DNA from: Blumeriella jaapii
Lineage: Eukaryota > Ascomycota > Leotiomycetes > Helotiales > Drepanopezizaceae
Direction: 5' to 3'
Length of the DNA: 64,000 nucleotides
NCBI GenBank assembly: GCA_009599575.1
Contig: VWND01000048.1
Coordinates: forward strand, 18,834-82,833
Below are positions 23,767 to 35,476 of this stretch, in pieces (the first letter of the stretch is position 1; every line of letters starts with the position of its first letter). A model generated the notes under the pieces. That model searched no databases and was not told where the DNA came from. It was given only the letters and a program-made list of their open reading frames with translations. The translations under genes and the position numbers were made by a program.

Positions 23767-24330
23767 CCATTTACGCTATAATAAAAAAAAAAATCGATTT
23801 CGTTTAGGAAAAAAAGCAGAACAAAACTATAAAAGTTTTTAAAAACGACTTTTTATCGGTTTTATCGCTTATGCGAATCGATTACAGCCCAAACGCAAAA
23901 GAAATCATTTTAATTATCGACGCTAATATCTTCGATTGGAAAGCTGTATTATAACAAATCGATAAAAACAAAAAACGGCATTTTTTACGATTTAAAAACG
24001 GCCTATAATCTTTCGCAAAAACACGCTACGATGCTATTAAACGAAAATATCGAGGCGCTTTTAAAATAATAAAAAAAATAAAAAGCGAATTGTACGACGT
24101 ATATTTTATTTTGAAAACAAACGCAAAAGTTTTTGTCGACCAATTAAATAAAAAAGCCAGCGACCTGCCAAAAGCATTCGTTACTAATTAAATAGCTTGG
24201 ATGCGATTTATAAACTTCGAAATCAAATATATTAAAAAAATAATTAATATAGCGGCAAATAGCTTTTCCAAACGAAAACGTTTTTATTCGTTTGATTTCG
24301 CTAAACAAAACGAACAAAATATCGACGAAT
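23767..24330 (+). pseudogene. RNase H of A2
   Basis: Follows RT without a gap. Recognisable phrases are RIDYSPNAKEIILIIDANIF (about 23876-23935), RYDAIKRKYRGAF (about 24026-24065), FILKTNAKVFVDQL (about 24108-24150; the catalytic Asp of TDAK is Asn here but Asp in A1) and INIAANSFSKRKR (about 24245-24285; the last catalytic Asp is Asn). Two active-site residues have thus been lost by G-to-A changes. Confidence 0.85.
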
Positions 24331-24391
24331 AAATCGCTAATAAAATCGGCTGCTTCGCTATTTGCGTTTTGAGTTTTATAAAGCCAAAACC

Positions 24392-24487
24392 ATTCGCGTT
24401 GCTATCTCGGCTAGCATCGCAAATAAAAAACACCGATTTTCGGGCCGAAAAAGCATTCGCGTTATTATTTCGGCTAGTACCGCGAAT
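24392..24487 (+). repeat. Paired 33-bp palindromic units in the A2 integrase linker
   Basis: Units at 24392-24424 and 24455-24487, separated by 30 bases. Left arms ATTCGCG are intact; the first right arm is CGCAAAT (mutated) and the second CGCGAAT. See the same arrangement in A1, A3 and A4. Confidence 0.8.
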
Positions 24488-24489
24488 GG

Positions 24490-25960
24490 ATTTAATCGAA
24501 AACAATCGGGATAAACCGATTAACGACGAAAATAAACTTTTGATCGATAATTACGAAACCAAAGATTTTTATTTAATCGTATATTATTTAATTATTTTAT
24601 TCAAATTATTTAGCGTGCTAAACTATTAATTCAAATTATTTAAAAACCAAGCTTTCGATTATATTTTAGCCGATAAAAAGCTATACAAAATAAAAAATAA
24701 TATATATTAAAAACGGCTAATAATAAATAATAAAATCGATAAGTTTTAAATTATAAAAAAAGCCTACGAAAAAGTGTTTTATAAAAAAGCTAAAACCATT
24801 TATTACCGAATCAAAAACGACTTCTGGTAAAGAAAATGTTTCGAAGATTGCAAAGCTTTCGTTAAAAGCTGTATCTTTTGTTAAAAACGAAAGCCTGGCC
24901 GAAAAAAAAATTTATTATATCCGACGTAATTTTCCGAAATTTAAAAAAAAGTCAATCTCGACGTTATACGCGTATTAATCACCGATCGCGGTTATATATA
25001 TTTCGTATTCGCTATTAATAATTTATTTAAATAGCTTAAAAAACGATTTTTCCGAAACGTTATTTTCGAAACTATAGCGATCTTTTTCTGAAAAAACGTT
25101 GTATATCGATATAATTTATTTAGCAAATTAAACGTCGATAATAAATTCGAAAACAAAAGCGTTATCGAAACCTTTATAAAAAAATACGGCATTTAACGCA
25201 TTTAAATCTTAGCCTATAATTCGAAAAATAATAAATTCGTTAAACAAAGCTATAAAAATATTTTTAACGGCTTTTTAAAAGCTATTCGAGAAAATTATAA
25301 GCGTTGGTCGCGGAAATTCTCGGAAATGCTTTTTATTATGCGCATATGCATATACGCTTTTATTAAAATGATTTTATTTTTTATTTAATACGATAAAAAC
25401 GCTCGATTATTTTTAAAAATAAAATGGCCTGTGTAAAAGCTTTATAACGTAGTTAAAATAAAAACGAAAGCTGATTTATTAATAATAAAGTTTAAGCAAT
25501 TCGATTACCGCGATATAAATATAAAAAAGATAATCCTAAAAAAAAAAAAAATATAAAAAGGCAGCTAAAAAAGTCTGGGATAAAATTAAGATTTTAAAAA
25601 AAACGCTAATTAGAAAAAAAGATCTGGTTTTAATTTACGACGTCCAGCGCGCTATCGACAAATCGGCCGATATTAAGCTTAATTATAAATGGCTCGGATC
25701 CTACGAAATATACGAGGCCGAATTAAATAAAAGCTATTATAAACTTACGGAATTCGATAAAACAAAACTAAAAAAAACGTTCGCCGCTAACCGATTAAAG
25801 CGATTTTACAAAAAAAATTAGCAAATCTATTCTTTAGATTTTAAATTAAAAAGCGATTCCGATTTCAGCGATTCCGACGACGATTCCGACCAAAGCGATT
25901 ATATTTTTGAAAAAAAAAAATTTTTTGAAAAGGTTTAGAAACAACCGAACGATAATCCCG
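24490..25960 (+). pseudogene. Integrase of A2
   Basis: Same domain order as A1. First Asp in LDVIRV (24960-24962) and second Asp in NVDNKFENK (25137-25139) are kept; the Glu seen in A1 is Lys here (near 25242), a G-to-A change. ITDRGYIYF, YGIxRIxILAYNSKN and NYKRWSRKFSEMLF mark the core. The C-terminal part has YKWLGSYEIYEAELNKSYYK (about 25684-25743) and the acidic tail at 25849-25907. No chromodomain follows, unlike B, C and D. Confidence 0.85.
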
Positions 25961-26475
25961 CTGCTAAAACCATAATTTAAATCGTGATTTTATTTATAAT
26001 CAAAAAAAAAAAAAATGCTTACAAAATTGTTTACTAACTGTTTTACTGTTTTTATTATTTATTATTTTCCTTTTTATTATATACTGTTTTATTATTTTTA
26101 TTTTGCTTTGCTTATATACAATTTAATTATTTTGTTTATTTTTAAAACCTTTTTTTTATATTGTTTAAAACACCTATTGTACTTTTCTTTGTTTAATTAT
26201 ACTTTTGTTTATCAAAACAAAAGCTTTATATATATTTAAGCCGCATATCTGATATATTTATATCGTTCGCATATTTTACGAAAACTATTTTTTATGCATT
26301 TTATTATTTGCTACTTTCTGTATTATTTACTTTTTTCGCTGTTCTAAACGAATGCCTGCCTGAATAATTATAATTTATTAAAAAAACAGCATGCGGATTC
26401 CCGTGATTTTTAAATACAAATACCTTATAATTCCCGTACTTTTTTTTATTTATTTTTTAACAAATATAATATATT
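25961..26475 (+). other. Spacer between integrase and ORF3 in A2
   Basis: About 515 bases rich in T, with no domain. The open stretch at 26015-26239 is only a Phe/Tyr/Leu-rich translation of T-rich DNA. Position and AT content are the same as in A1. Confidence 0.6.
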
Positions 26476-29400
26476 TTTTTGATTAATAAACCCATCGATA
26501 TTATATCGTTTTTCAAACAAAACGTTGCTAAATCTAATAAGCTTATTTTTAACTTATTTTAAAACGAAATTATTATACGCAACTTTTCCGAGTTTAAACA
26601 AGCATATAATGCCGTTATTCCAAATTAACAAGCAGCTTTCGTAAAAACATTTATAAAGTAATTCGATATAATAATTAAAAACGTCAACGAATTTTTATTC
26701 GATTATAAAAGCTTCGTCAAAGCTAAATTCGTTCGCAAAAGCTTTGACTACGACAAATTTCTATTAAATTATAATAACGCTTTAAAAACTTTCGCCGAAG
26801 CAAAAAAAGCTTAAAATAACAAAAAAAAAATAACAAACCGAATGTTGCGCTTTTTGCTAAATCAGCGAAAAAAAATATTTAAAAATACGTTCTTAGCAAA
26901 ATCACCGGTATTATTTTATTTCGGCACTTCGCTCGCTTTTTCGAAACCATTACTTTTACGAAAAAAAAAGTTTAAATACTAAACGCTTATATTTTTAAAA
27001 CGCAAGCTTTAAAAGTTAATAATCCAAAAGCCCGCAAATTCACAAGCTTTTTTACGGCTATTTGCAAACTGGTCGACGACGCTATACAATCGCTAAAAAA
27101 AGTTTTAATCGGCTGCGAAACCTTAAATTTAATTTTTTTTTAAAACAAAAAACTAAGCGTCGCTAAATGCGGTATTTTTATACCGAACGAAAAAAACGAC
27201 GCTATTTCGATATTTTAAATTTACAACGACGAAAAAAACGAAAAAGCTAATATTATTTTCGTTTAATTCGAAGAAATATACGCAGTAGCAATTAATATTT
27301 TTAAAACAGCTAAAATAATTCGGCGATTTTTATTTTTAACTATCGAAAACGAATCCGAAGACAAAATCAAAAGCGTAATAACAAACAACCGCTTATTCGA
27401 ATATAAAAAACCTATTATGTTTATAAAAATAATTCCGAAAAAAATAAAAACAAAAAACGTAAAAAAGCGCGCCGATATTTTCGAAACTTTTTTTATTCGA
27501 AAAAAAAAATTATTCACGTCGTTAGCAAAAAAGGCACCGCGAGTAAAAACAGCCGGAAATCGACGCCGAATTATAAGCTTTAAGCTAATTAATAAAAAAC
27601 GCGACGACTTTACAGAATCGGATTTAAAAAACGCCGGTATCCCGAAAAAGAAAAATTCAAACGATTCTGAATCTGACCTTTCGAAATTAAATACGCAAAC
27701 ATTAGAAACGCTTGCTGCGTTTAAAAACGCCGAATTATTAATATTTCAGATTTTAATAAAAATATTCAAAATCTCGACCATTACGCGATTCGACCGAAAA
27801 AGCCTGGAAAAAAATATCGAAATCATCGCGGAAGAAATTATACAAAAAATATAAGATTAAATTATTTTGCTTAAAACTTTCGTTTTCGACGACGAAACGA
27901 TCCAGAAGTTTTACTTCGACATTTCTATATAAAAGCCAGATGAATCCGTCAGCTTTTTTTTTTTTGTTTCGAATAAAAACTAAACCAAGCTTTTTTCGGA
28001 AAATTGCAAATATAATACGCTAAAACAAATAAAAAAAACTTTTAAAAATAATAATCCGTTTTTACTCGAGCTTTTTTTCGCTGAAAAACTCCGATTTCTT
28101 AATTTCGTTTTTACGAATAACGTTAATACTAGAAAAAACGGCAAATTCTGCCATTTTAATATGCGCTATTACGCGGCGTACTGCGATTTAATCACAAAAA
28201 AAATTAACGTTATCGGCTTTGCTGATCGATTCGCTGTTATTAAAAATTCGAATTACGACGTATTCGAAATTAATTTTAATAATTAATTTATATTCCGACG
28301 AAAAACTGCGAAAATTACTTAAGCGTATATTAAAACTTATTTAGGCTACGCAAACTTTAAACAGATTTTAAAGCTTTTAACGCGATTATAAAATTCGATT
28401 AAAACGTAGAAAAATAAAAGCAACGAATATTTTCAAAAGCCGACTTTTCTAGCTTTTCGACCGAAAGTATATTTTAAAATCTATCTGAACTAAGCTACGA
28501 ATTCGTTAATTACGTAAGGTTTCACAACGGAAAAAACAAGCTATTGCTGTATTTTATAAAAAAAAAAATAGTTATATATAAGTATTATTTCCGACTAATT
28601 AAAACCCAAAAAGCGCCTACAGCTTTCTTCGCCAATATGCTTTACAATCTTATTTAATAAGCTTTTAAAATACACCCCGGCTTTTACCTCGCTGCTTTAA
28701 TTACTCGGAACCTTGGAAACTGCCGCCTCGTGGCATACTTTAACGTCCCGATCGCTTTAAGTTTCGCTGGCTCCGATCGTATTACAATTACAAAATTCGA
28801 TATCGCCGATTTTTAAAAAAAAAAAATCGAAAACCCTATCGACGCTACTTTCGATTACTACGTTCTGCTTGTATTCGTATATAATTCGGAAATAATCGAA
28901 GCTTACTTACGATTATATTACGACGCTAAGCTGACTAAAACCATTTAGAAAAGCCCAGCTTTTTCGTATTTTAACGCGTTTAAAATAATGATCTCGGTTA
29001 TTTTATCGGATTACGAAACCGAAAGCTACGAAATAAAAAATAAAATAATCTTTGTCAGCTTTTCGATTAAGCAAAAGGTTTTCGTTAAATTCAGGACCTA
29101 AAAAACCGACGGCGCGATGCTAATTTACTCGAACAATTATACGGCGCAAAAATATAAAAACTATTTCGAAAACGATAATCCGATAAGTAATCTGACACTG
29201 TTTATATTACGGCGAAAGCAATTACAGCATCTTTAATAATTTCGACTGCAAACAATTATTTTCGAACCATTCCGTAAAATAGTTTTTTTTATAAGCTTCG
29301 GAGCCTTTTTAAAAGCATTCGTTAGTAAATAACCGTAGTCCGATTTATTAGTTTTGCGTAAAGCAAAAGCGTTAATCGGTTTTAATTACGACGAATTAAT

Positions 29401-29770
29401 CGATTATTTTTACGATTTTAATACAAGACTTTCAGCGCCTTTTACAAAGCGTAGGACTACGTTTAAAAGCTAAAATCTATTATTTACGAAGCAAAATCGT
29501 AAAAAGCATCCGTCGCGGCGATACTTAATAATATTATCGACGAAAAAGCTATCAGAACGTTCGTAGATCTAAACGATACTTCGATTAATATTTTATCGAG
29601 CCACTTTTTAAAAAAGCAGAATAAATAAAGTAATTTAAACGATAAGCGAAACGCTATCCTTTCGCAAAAGCTAATAGCAAAAAGGCTAAGAACGGATTAA
29701 AAAACTAAAAAAACGTAGAGCTAAAAAGTTCGGTTTTTGATTAATTGGTTTTTAGATTATATAAAATAAA
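26476..29770 (+). pseudogene. ORF3 of A2, unassigned protein between integrase and 3' LTR
   Basis: Homologous to 2724-6045 in A1; unrecognised. The best preserved piece is an open frame of 145 codons at 27417-27854: basic at the start (KIIPKKIKTKNVKKRAD), then a Ser/Asp-rich stretch (KKKNSNDSESDLSKLNTQT) and an amphipathic end. Further on, KFCHFNMRYYAAYC (about 28140-28185) is the degraded Cys/His cluster seen in A1, and CRLVAYFNVPIALSFAGSD lies at about 28720-28775. The coding direction is the same as gag-pol and there is about 515 bp between integrase and ORF3. A subgenomic or spliced transcript would be needed if translated. Could be an env-like, gag-like or captured protein; I cannot decide. 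Confidence 0.6.
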
Positions 29771-29846
29771 TTAAATTGCATTTATTAAAATTATGTTTTT
29801 TTTTAGTCGTAGTCAAAAACGACTACGTATATTATTTAGAACAGAA

Positions 29847-30114
29847 TATAAAACGGTAATACTTTGTATTAATAAAAATTAATAGTTTTAGCTATGGTCG
29901 AGGTATAGACCCTTTCGAAACCTTTTGCCACTAACTACTTTTAACAAATATAAAAGCAAAGCATCCCTTTTAGATAATATTATAAGTACGCAGTCTAATT
30001 TATATTTTCATTTATTCTTCTTTTTCTTTTTTCAGTCTTTTCTAGGGATTCCCTAGACTATTTTACCCACCGACATATGGCCGTATCAGTCTGGTTTTCC
30101 TACCTACTTTTATA
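29847..30114 (+). repeat. 3' LTR of A2
   Basis: 268 bp. Begins TATAAAACGG (mutated from TGTAAAACGG) and ends ACTTTTATA. It is more mutated in its first half than the 5' LTR of the same element, with almost only transitions between them. A short purine-rich stretch AGAACAGAA (29838-29846) immediately before it is the likely remnant of the polypurine tract. Confidence 0.95.
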
Positions 30115-30118
30115 TTTG
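30115..30118. other. Right target-site duplication of A2 (TTTG)
   Basis: Pairs with 18832-18835. Beyond it C1 resumes with a T tract and CTTGCTTTTACGGCGCGCATTCG, matching 48290-48311 in C2 and 36975-36993 in C3. Confidence 0.8.
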
Positions 30119-30134
30119 TTTTTTTTTTCTTGCT

Positions 30135-31830
30135 TTTACGGCGCGCATTCGTTATTGCTTCGTTGCTATCATTTGTCGTATTTTTCAAATATTTTTTTAC
30201 AATCTTTTTTACGTTCGTAAAATGGTTTTCTGGCTTTTAAAAGTCTTCGCTTGGTAAATAGCTTTTTTATCGTATTAAATAATATCGGCCTTTTTTTGTA
30301 TTTTTATAAATTTATATTAATTTGATTTCGTATTTTTCGGATTTTTGAAATTTTATTATATTATTTTTCGGCTTGGTATCGTTTCGATTCTGCCAAAGTT
30401 CTAGTAAAAAAACGTGAAAAGTATCGTAAATACGATATTAAAAAAAAAGCTCGAATTAGTAAGCTTGGCCGTGCTCGTGTATAATTCGCTTAATTTTGAA
30501 AAGCTTTAAATATTTATTTAAAAGCTTTCGAAAAAATCGCAGCTGTCGAAGGTTTTTAGTCGATAATAATACTTTGTCGCTTATTTGAAATTTAATTTTT
30601 TTATATTTAGCGTCGTAAAATCTTTTATAATTCGCGTTAGCTTTTTTTAGCTTTTTATTAAGTATTTTTTTTTTTTTTGCAATATTCTAATTCGTTTTTC
30701 CGCTGATAATATTTTTTTTTTTACAACGTCGCTTTCGACGTTGTTATTAAGTTTTGAATAAAAGCCGTATAATATGCGAAAAAAAATAAAACCCGTGGAA
30801 GCGTATATCGAATTGTTATACGTAAATTCGGCTAAAGCAAATTTCGTAGTTTAATCGTTTTATCGATAATCGTAATACGTACGAAAGTAAAATTTTAAAA
30901 TTTGATTTTAACGTTTCGTTTGGCCATTTGTTTAAAAATAGAAAACGGTATTTAATCGACGTCGTATTTATAAATAAAATATTATTAAAAACTAGAATTT
31001 ATTAGTGAAAACTGATTTTTTATTTATAATAATTTTTTTAAAGCAGCTAAAATCTTTGTAAACGTGCTGTATAAATATCTTAGCCAAATTTAAGGCTGAA
31101 ATCGTTTTTTATATCGGTATATATTTCGACAGTTTCGTATATCGATTTATTATAACGAATATCGAATCGTAAATACGATTTCGTTTTTTGCTAAAAATAG
31201 ATTTATAATAAAATTTATAGTTATTTTTTTCTAAGATTTCGTAAAAATCGAAAAAAAAGCTAATTCGCTATAGGATCGGTGCTTTTTAAATTTGCTTTTT
31301 TAGTACTTTTCATACGTATTAACGTAACGCTTTACGTCGCTTCGTAAACCAGGTCAGAAATACTTTTTTTCGACCAGTTTTAGCGTTCGCCGAAAGCTTT
31401 AATAGCCGGCGGTCGGATCGTTGTAATTAATTTTTAATATTTCGTTTTTAATAGCGCTTTTATTCGAAATATACGTACGTTTTTTATAACGTAGTAATTT
31501 ATTTTGGCCTATACGTTAATGTTTTCGGACCCGGCTCGATTGCTTTGCGAGGCCGATTCGTACGTTTTTTGTAATATAAAAAAATTAAATTTTTGCAATT
31601 TAAAAATAATTTTATAAATCGGTTCTGCTAGCTCGTTATTAGCCGTTTCGGATTGTAGCAATACAGCGGCTACGCTTCGTAGTATATATTATTTGCAATT
31701 AATAATATTAATAAAAAACAGTTCGGCGAAAAAGCTTTTTATTTGGTTTTTTTCCGCTTGCTTTTTATTTTTTGATTCCGTTAACAAAAGCTTCGAATAT
31801 TTATCGGCGCGAAATAGTTTATATTCCGAT
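30135..31830 (-). pseudogene. Integrase and chromodomain of C1
   Basis: Read leftwards. The N-terminal integrase part is around 31410-31560 and has INYNDPTAGY-type sequence before the HHCC region. The TDxQTE-like motif lies around 30900-30940, and the AEFTYN-like phrase near 30790-30830. The C-terminal chromodomain lies around 30150-30330, with a YLIR-stop-KGYLLSED segment as in C2. It directly abuts the A2 insertion. Confidence 0.78.
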
Positions 31831-32500
31831 TTTAAGCGTGTTTTTATTGCGAAAAACATTTTAAAATTTTTTAAATAAGTTAATTTTAGCTTACGATACA
31901 GCGTAAATAGCTGCTCGTTATTTTTTTTTAAATCTTTTTTTAAATTTGGCCGGCGGAAAAAACCATTCGCCGGATTAAAAACTTTTGTTTTATATTCGAT
32001 TGCAAAATCGTATTTAGCTAGCTCGTCGGCCTATTTCGCTTAGCGTCCGTTTAAACGTTTTTTCGTAAAAAAGTATTTTAAATTGTAATAATTTATACGT
32101 ATAATAATAACGTCGGAAGCGCTACGTAAATATTAGCTTTATTATTTAAAAGCGTAAATTATAGTTATTAGCTTAGCGTCGTAAATCTCGTATTTTTGTT
32201 TTATAAAAAAAAGCTTTTTCGAATAATATACGATAGGATGCTAACGTACTTTCGTATTTTTTTCGAATAATTAAAATAATATTTCGCTTATAGCGAATTT
32301 CGAAACGTTTGTTTCGATTTGAATTTTTAATCGAAAGTCGAAATAGCGTAAAATCGGTGCTTAGCAAAACTTTTTTTTTAAAAGTAAAAAAGCGAGCTTC
32401 GCTTCGAATAAAAAACGAAAAAAGTCCGATATTTTTTTTCGTTGCATTTTTTTTAAAAAATTTGTAATAAATCGGCAAAACTTAGCGTAGTTTTTAATAA
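31831..32500 (-). pseudogene. RNase H and following linker of C1
   Basis: The frame at 32173-32478 starts with the end of RT (KFFKKNATKKN) and covers the beginning of RNase H, with LLSTDFTLFRL at the place of the first catalytic Asp, although the frame slips here. Downstream, KKLFFIKQKYE-like and EYKTKVFNPAD (about 31975-32010, A-D kept at the last catalytic position) follow. Equivalent to 49961-50700 in C2. Confidence 0.75.
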
Positions 32501-33290
32501 AACGTTTGTAAAAGTTAGTAAAATCCAAAAACACTTAAATATTTCGCTATATAATAAAAAAAGGCTATTTCCGAATATTATTTACTTTTTTTAGGTTTAT
32601 TTTAATTTCCGTAAAAATAACGACGAAGCCTAGGAACTCAATCGTATTCGTATCGAAAGCATATTTTTTTAGATTTTCGTAAAGTTTGTTAATACGAAAT
32701 TTTTCGAAAACTTTTTTTACCGTGTTTATATAATCGTCGGAATTTTCGAAAAATATTAAAATATCGTCGAAGTAAATTATATACGTAATATTTATTAAAT
32801 CGATTAAAACTTAATTAATATACGCTTGGAAAGTTGCTGATGCGTTCGAAAAACCGAAGAATAATACGCAGTATTCGAAGTGTTCGTAACGAATGCGAAA
32901 CGCAATTTTTTATTTATTTTTTTTTTTTATTCGAAGGCGGTGGTACGCCCAAATGAAATCTAGTTTAGTAAATATTTTAGCTTTTTTTAAACGATCCAAA
33001 GTTTCGCTTATAAGAAATAGAAAAATTCGATTCTTAACTGTAATTGCGTTTAAATTTTTATAATCGACGCATAATCGTAAACTTCCGTTTTTTTTCGGTA
33101 TAAATATTACCGGTGCGCCGGCAAGATTAATAAATTTTTTTATCCAGCTTTTTTTTAAGTTCGAATCGAAATATTCGCGTAATTCGGTAAATTTAAATTT
33201 CGATAAAAAGTAAACTAGTTTTTAAAAAAAGTTTTTTTTTTTCGCGAAGTTTATTCGATGCTTTATAAAATAGTAAAAAGCTAGGATAAC
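32500..33290 (-). pseudogene. Reverse transcriptase of C1
   Basis: The RT active-site box YFDD is intact at 32763-32774, in the phrase YIIYFDDILIFFENSDDY. Upstream in the coding direction are LRLCVDYKNLN-type sequence (about 33050-33090) and FTKLDF-like remnants. Downstream, FLGFVVIFTEIKIN (about 32590-32640) and FLDFTNFYKRFI are the thumb and connection motifs. It has fewer destructive changes in the active site than A3, A4 or D. Confidence 0.85.
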
Positions 33291-33639
33291 CGCGGCGGTA
33301 TCGTTAAACACGTCGGCGTAATCGTCGTATTTAAAAAGTAATTAATATTGTTTTTTAATAGCTTTTTTCAAAACGATACAAAACGCTTGCTTTTTTTTGA
33401 ATTTTTTTTTTTAAAACGTTTAATTATAACGAAATTAAGTTATAAGCGTTCGACTGAATATCGCTACGATTTAGCTCGAAAGCTTATAACGGGGTCGATA
33501 TTTCGCAATTAAAAAAATTTTAAAATAAATAAAACTTTTGGAATATTTATATCGCAAATCATAAAATCGCTTTGTATTTTTTTAATTATTTTATAATTAT
33601 TAATAGCGCGAATAAATTGCGTATGCGTGCCGTAAATAG

Positions 33640-33800
33640 TTATTTTTTTTTTTTAATTGTGGATAAATTAATACGTTTTTAAATTGGTTTCCATTTATAT
33701 TTAATTAATAACTTTTGGATTACGCAATTTTTTTCCGCGCCGCAATCGATAAAGGCTCGTTTCGTACGTGTTTCGCTTTTGGTTTTTTTAATTTCGATTA
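33640..33800 (-). pseudogene. Protease of C1
   Basis: RAFIDCGAEKNCV is readable; the active-site segment IDCGAE is at 33733-33750. Asp and Gly-Ala-Glu of the retropepsin motif are intact, with Cys in place of the usual Ser/Thr (C2 has Cys too, so this may be original). Upstream of RT in the coding direction as expected. Confidence 0.8.
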
Positions 33801-33899
33801 AAATTATTATTTTCTGCTTTTTTTTTTCGCTCGATTTTATTAGCAGCAACGAAATTAAGATCGAGCGAAAACTTTTTCCGAATTTTTAAATTTGTTAAT

Positions 33900-35440
33900 T
33901 TCGGAGCAATTTAGGGTTATATATTTTTTTTTATTATATTTATAATATTCGATTTTTAAATAATTAGCTATACGGTGCCTTTTTTTTTGGCAGCGACTGC
34001 ATTTCGAAAAATAAAAAAAATCGTTAAAAGTTTTAGGATTTTAAAGGATTTTGTTAGAATTATCGTTTTTTCGCTTTCGTTTTTTTTTTTGTAACGTATT
34101 TTCGAATCGAAAACGATATGTATCTGTTTTAGTTTTTAGGTTTTAATCGTAAATATAAGTTTTTTTTTTTTTTTTTTTTTTTTTACGTTCGTTTCGTCGT
34201 TTATTATTTTTTTTGTTTCGTCGTTAATAATTTTATTAGCATTTTCGATACGACGAGCGATTAATATTAATTTTTCGTGCGAGTTTATAGCTGTAATATT
34301 GTTTTATTTAATAATTTTTTTTCGAAAAATAAATCGGAGCTTTGCGAAAAGCATTTTTTTTTTAATCGTATCGTTTGTTATTTGCAATTATTATTCGAAA
34401 TTATTCAAATAAGCAACGAAATCGTTAATTAATTTATATTTTTTTTGCTTCGCTTTATCGTATAAATTCGAAGCCGCGATTTCTCGATTTTCCGCATTTA
34501 TTAAAAAATTTAATATTTATTTTTTAAAATCGTTTTATATAATTCGAATATTCGTAAAACGTCGTTTATATTCGATTTATTTTTTTTATTTTATCGTCGA
34601 AAGCTAAAACACAAGCGTTAATTTTTTTTTAATCGGTACAAAATATTATTTTTTTATTTTGGCGAAAACTTCGCTTTACACGCCGAATAAAAGATTAAGC
34701 TTTTTTAATATTTTTTCTTCGATATATTAGAAAGTTTTTTATTTTTGATGCTTTTCGGCTCGAATTCGCTATATCTTTTACAAAAAGTATAATATGCTTA
34801 AAAAAAATGCTAAATCGTTTTTAATAAATATTATTATCGTAATATTCCGAGGATATTTTATAATAATCGCCAGCTTAGGTTATTTTTTGTTTTTTTTTAG
34901 CTAAGGCGGTGTTAAAAAATATAAAAACCTTTTTTTCGATTTTTTCGAAAGCGTTAAGTTTTTATTAAAATTGTTTAATTTTTTTTCGAAATTCGTTTCG
35001 GCGTTTTTTGGTTTTTTCGAATCTTTTGATTGTTTCGTAGACTTTTTTTTCGGTTTTTTTCTGCTTTATTTTAATTCGTATTTTTTTTACTTTCTTACGT
35101 TTATCGTTTTTTTTTTGTTCGGCGCGGATTCGTTTATTAATTAAATAAATTAAAATTTCGGTAAAAAATTTTTCCGAATCGTTTTAAACGTGGCTTTTTT
35201 TAATAATTTCTTCGATAAAAAGAATTAAGAAATCGTCGCGCTTTAGTAATAAAGTATTTTCGACCTTTGGTAAAGCTGGTAATATCAAAAAAGACGATAA
35301 TACGAAGTTTTTCTGAGCAGCCGAAAATGCTAAGTCTTTTTAAATAGCTGGAAATGCTTGTTTTCTGCGAATGCGAAAAGCTATAATATCGATAATAACG
35401 ATATAAATATAATAATATAATAAAAGATTGTTTTAATAAT
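33900..35440 (-). pseudogene. Gag of C1 with CCHC zinc knuckle
   Basis: The knuckle CX2CX4HX4C is readable at 33960-34001 as CSRCQKKRHRIANY; only the last Cys has become Tyr (G-to-A change). It would bind the genomic RNA. The rest, reading leftwards from about 35440, is Lys/Glu/Asn-rich with a run of Lys at 34160-34190. There is no strong capsid match that I can name. The start is not identified. Confidence 0.7.
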
Positions 35441-35476
35441 ATCGAACTGCCGTTTCGATAAATAAAAAAATTAAAA

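Larger units (their letters stand above)
18836..30114 (+). mobile_element. Ty3/Gypsy element A, complete copy A2 (11,279 bp)
   Basis: The only complete family A element in the window. Both LTRs are 268 bp. Order: LTR, leader, gag, protease, RT, RNase H, integrase, spacer, ORF3, LTR, all on the plus strand. It is inserted in C1 and restores a continuous C sequence when removed. At 11.3 kb it is much longer than usual fungal Gypsy elements (about 5-8 kb); the extra length is ORF3 and its spacer. The coding regions carry many RIP-type stops, but fewer than in A3/A4. Confidence 0.95.

Noticed and set aside
26015..26239. Membrane-protein-like frame (Phe/Tyr/Leu-rich) after A2 integrase, as a possible env.
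   Set aside because: It is the translation of T-rich spacer, not conserved as a frame in A1, and it precedes the coding-like part of ORF3.
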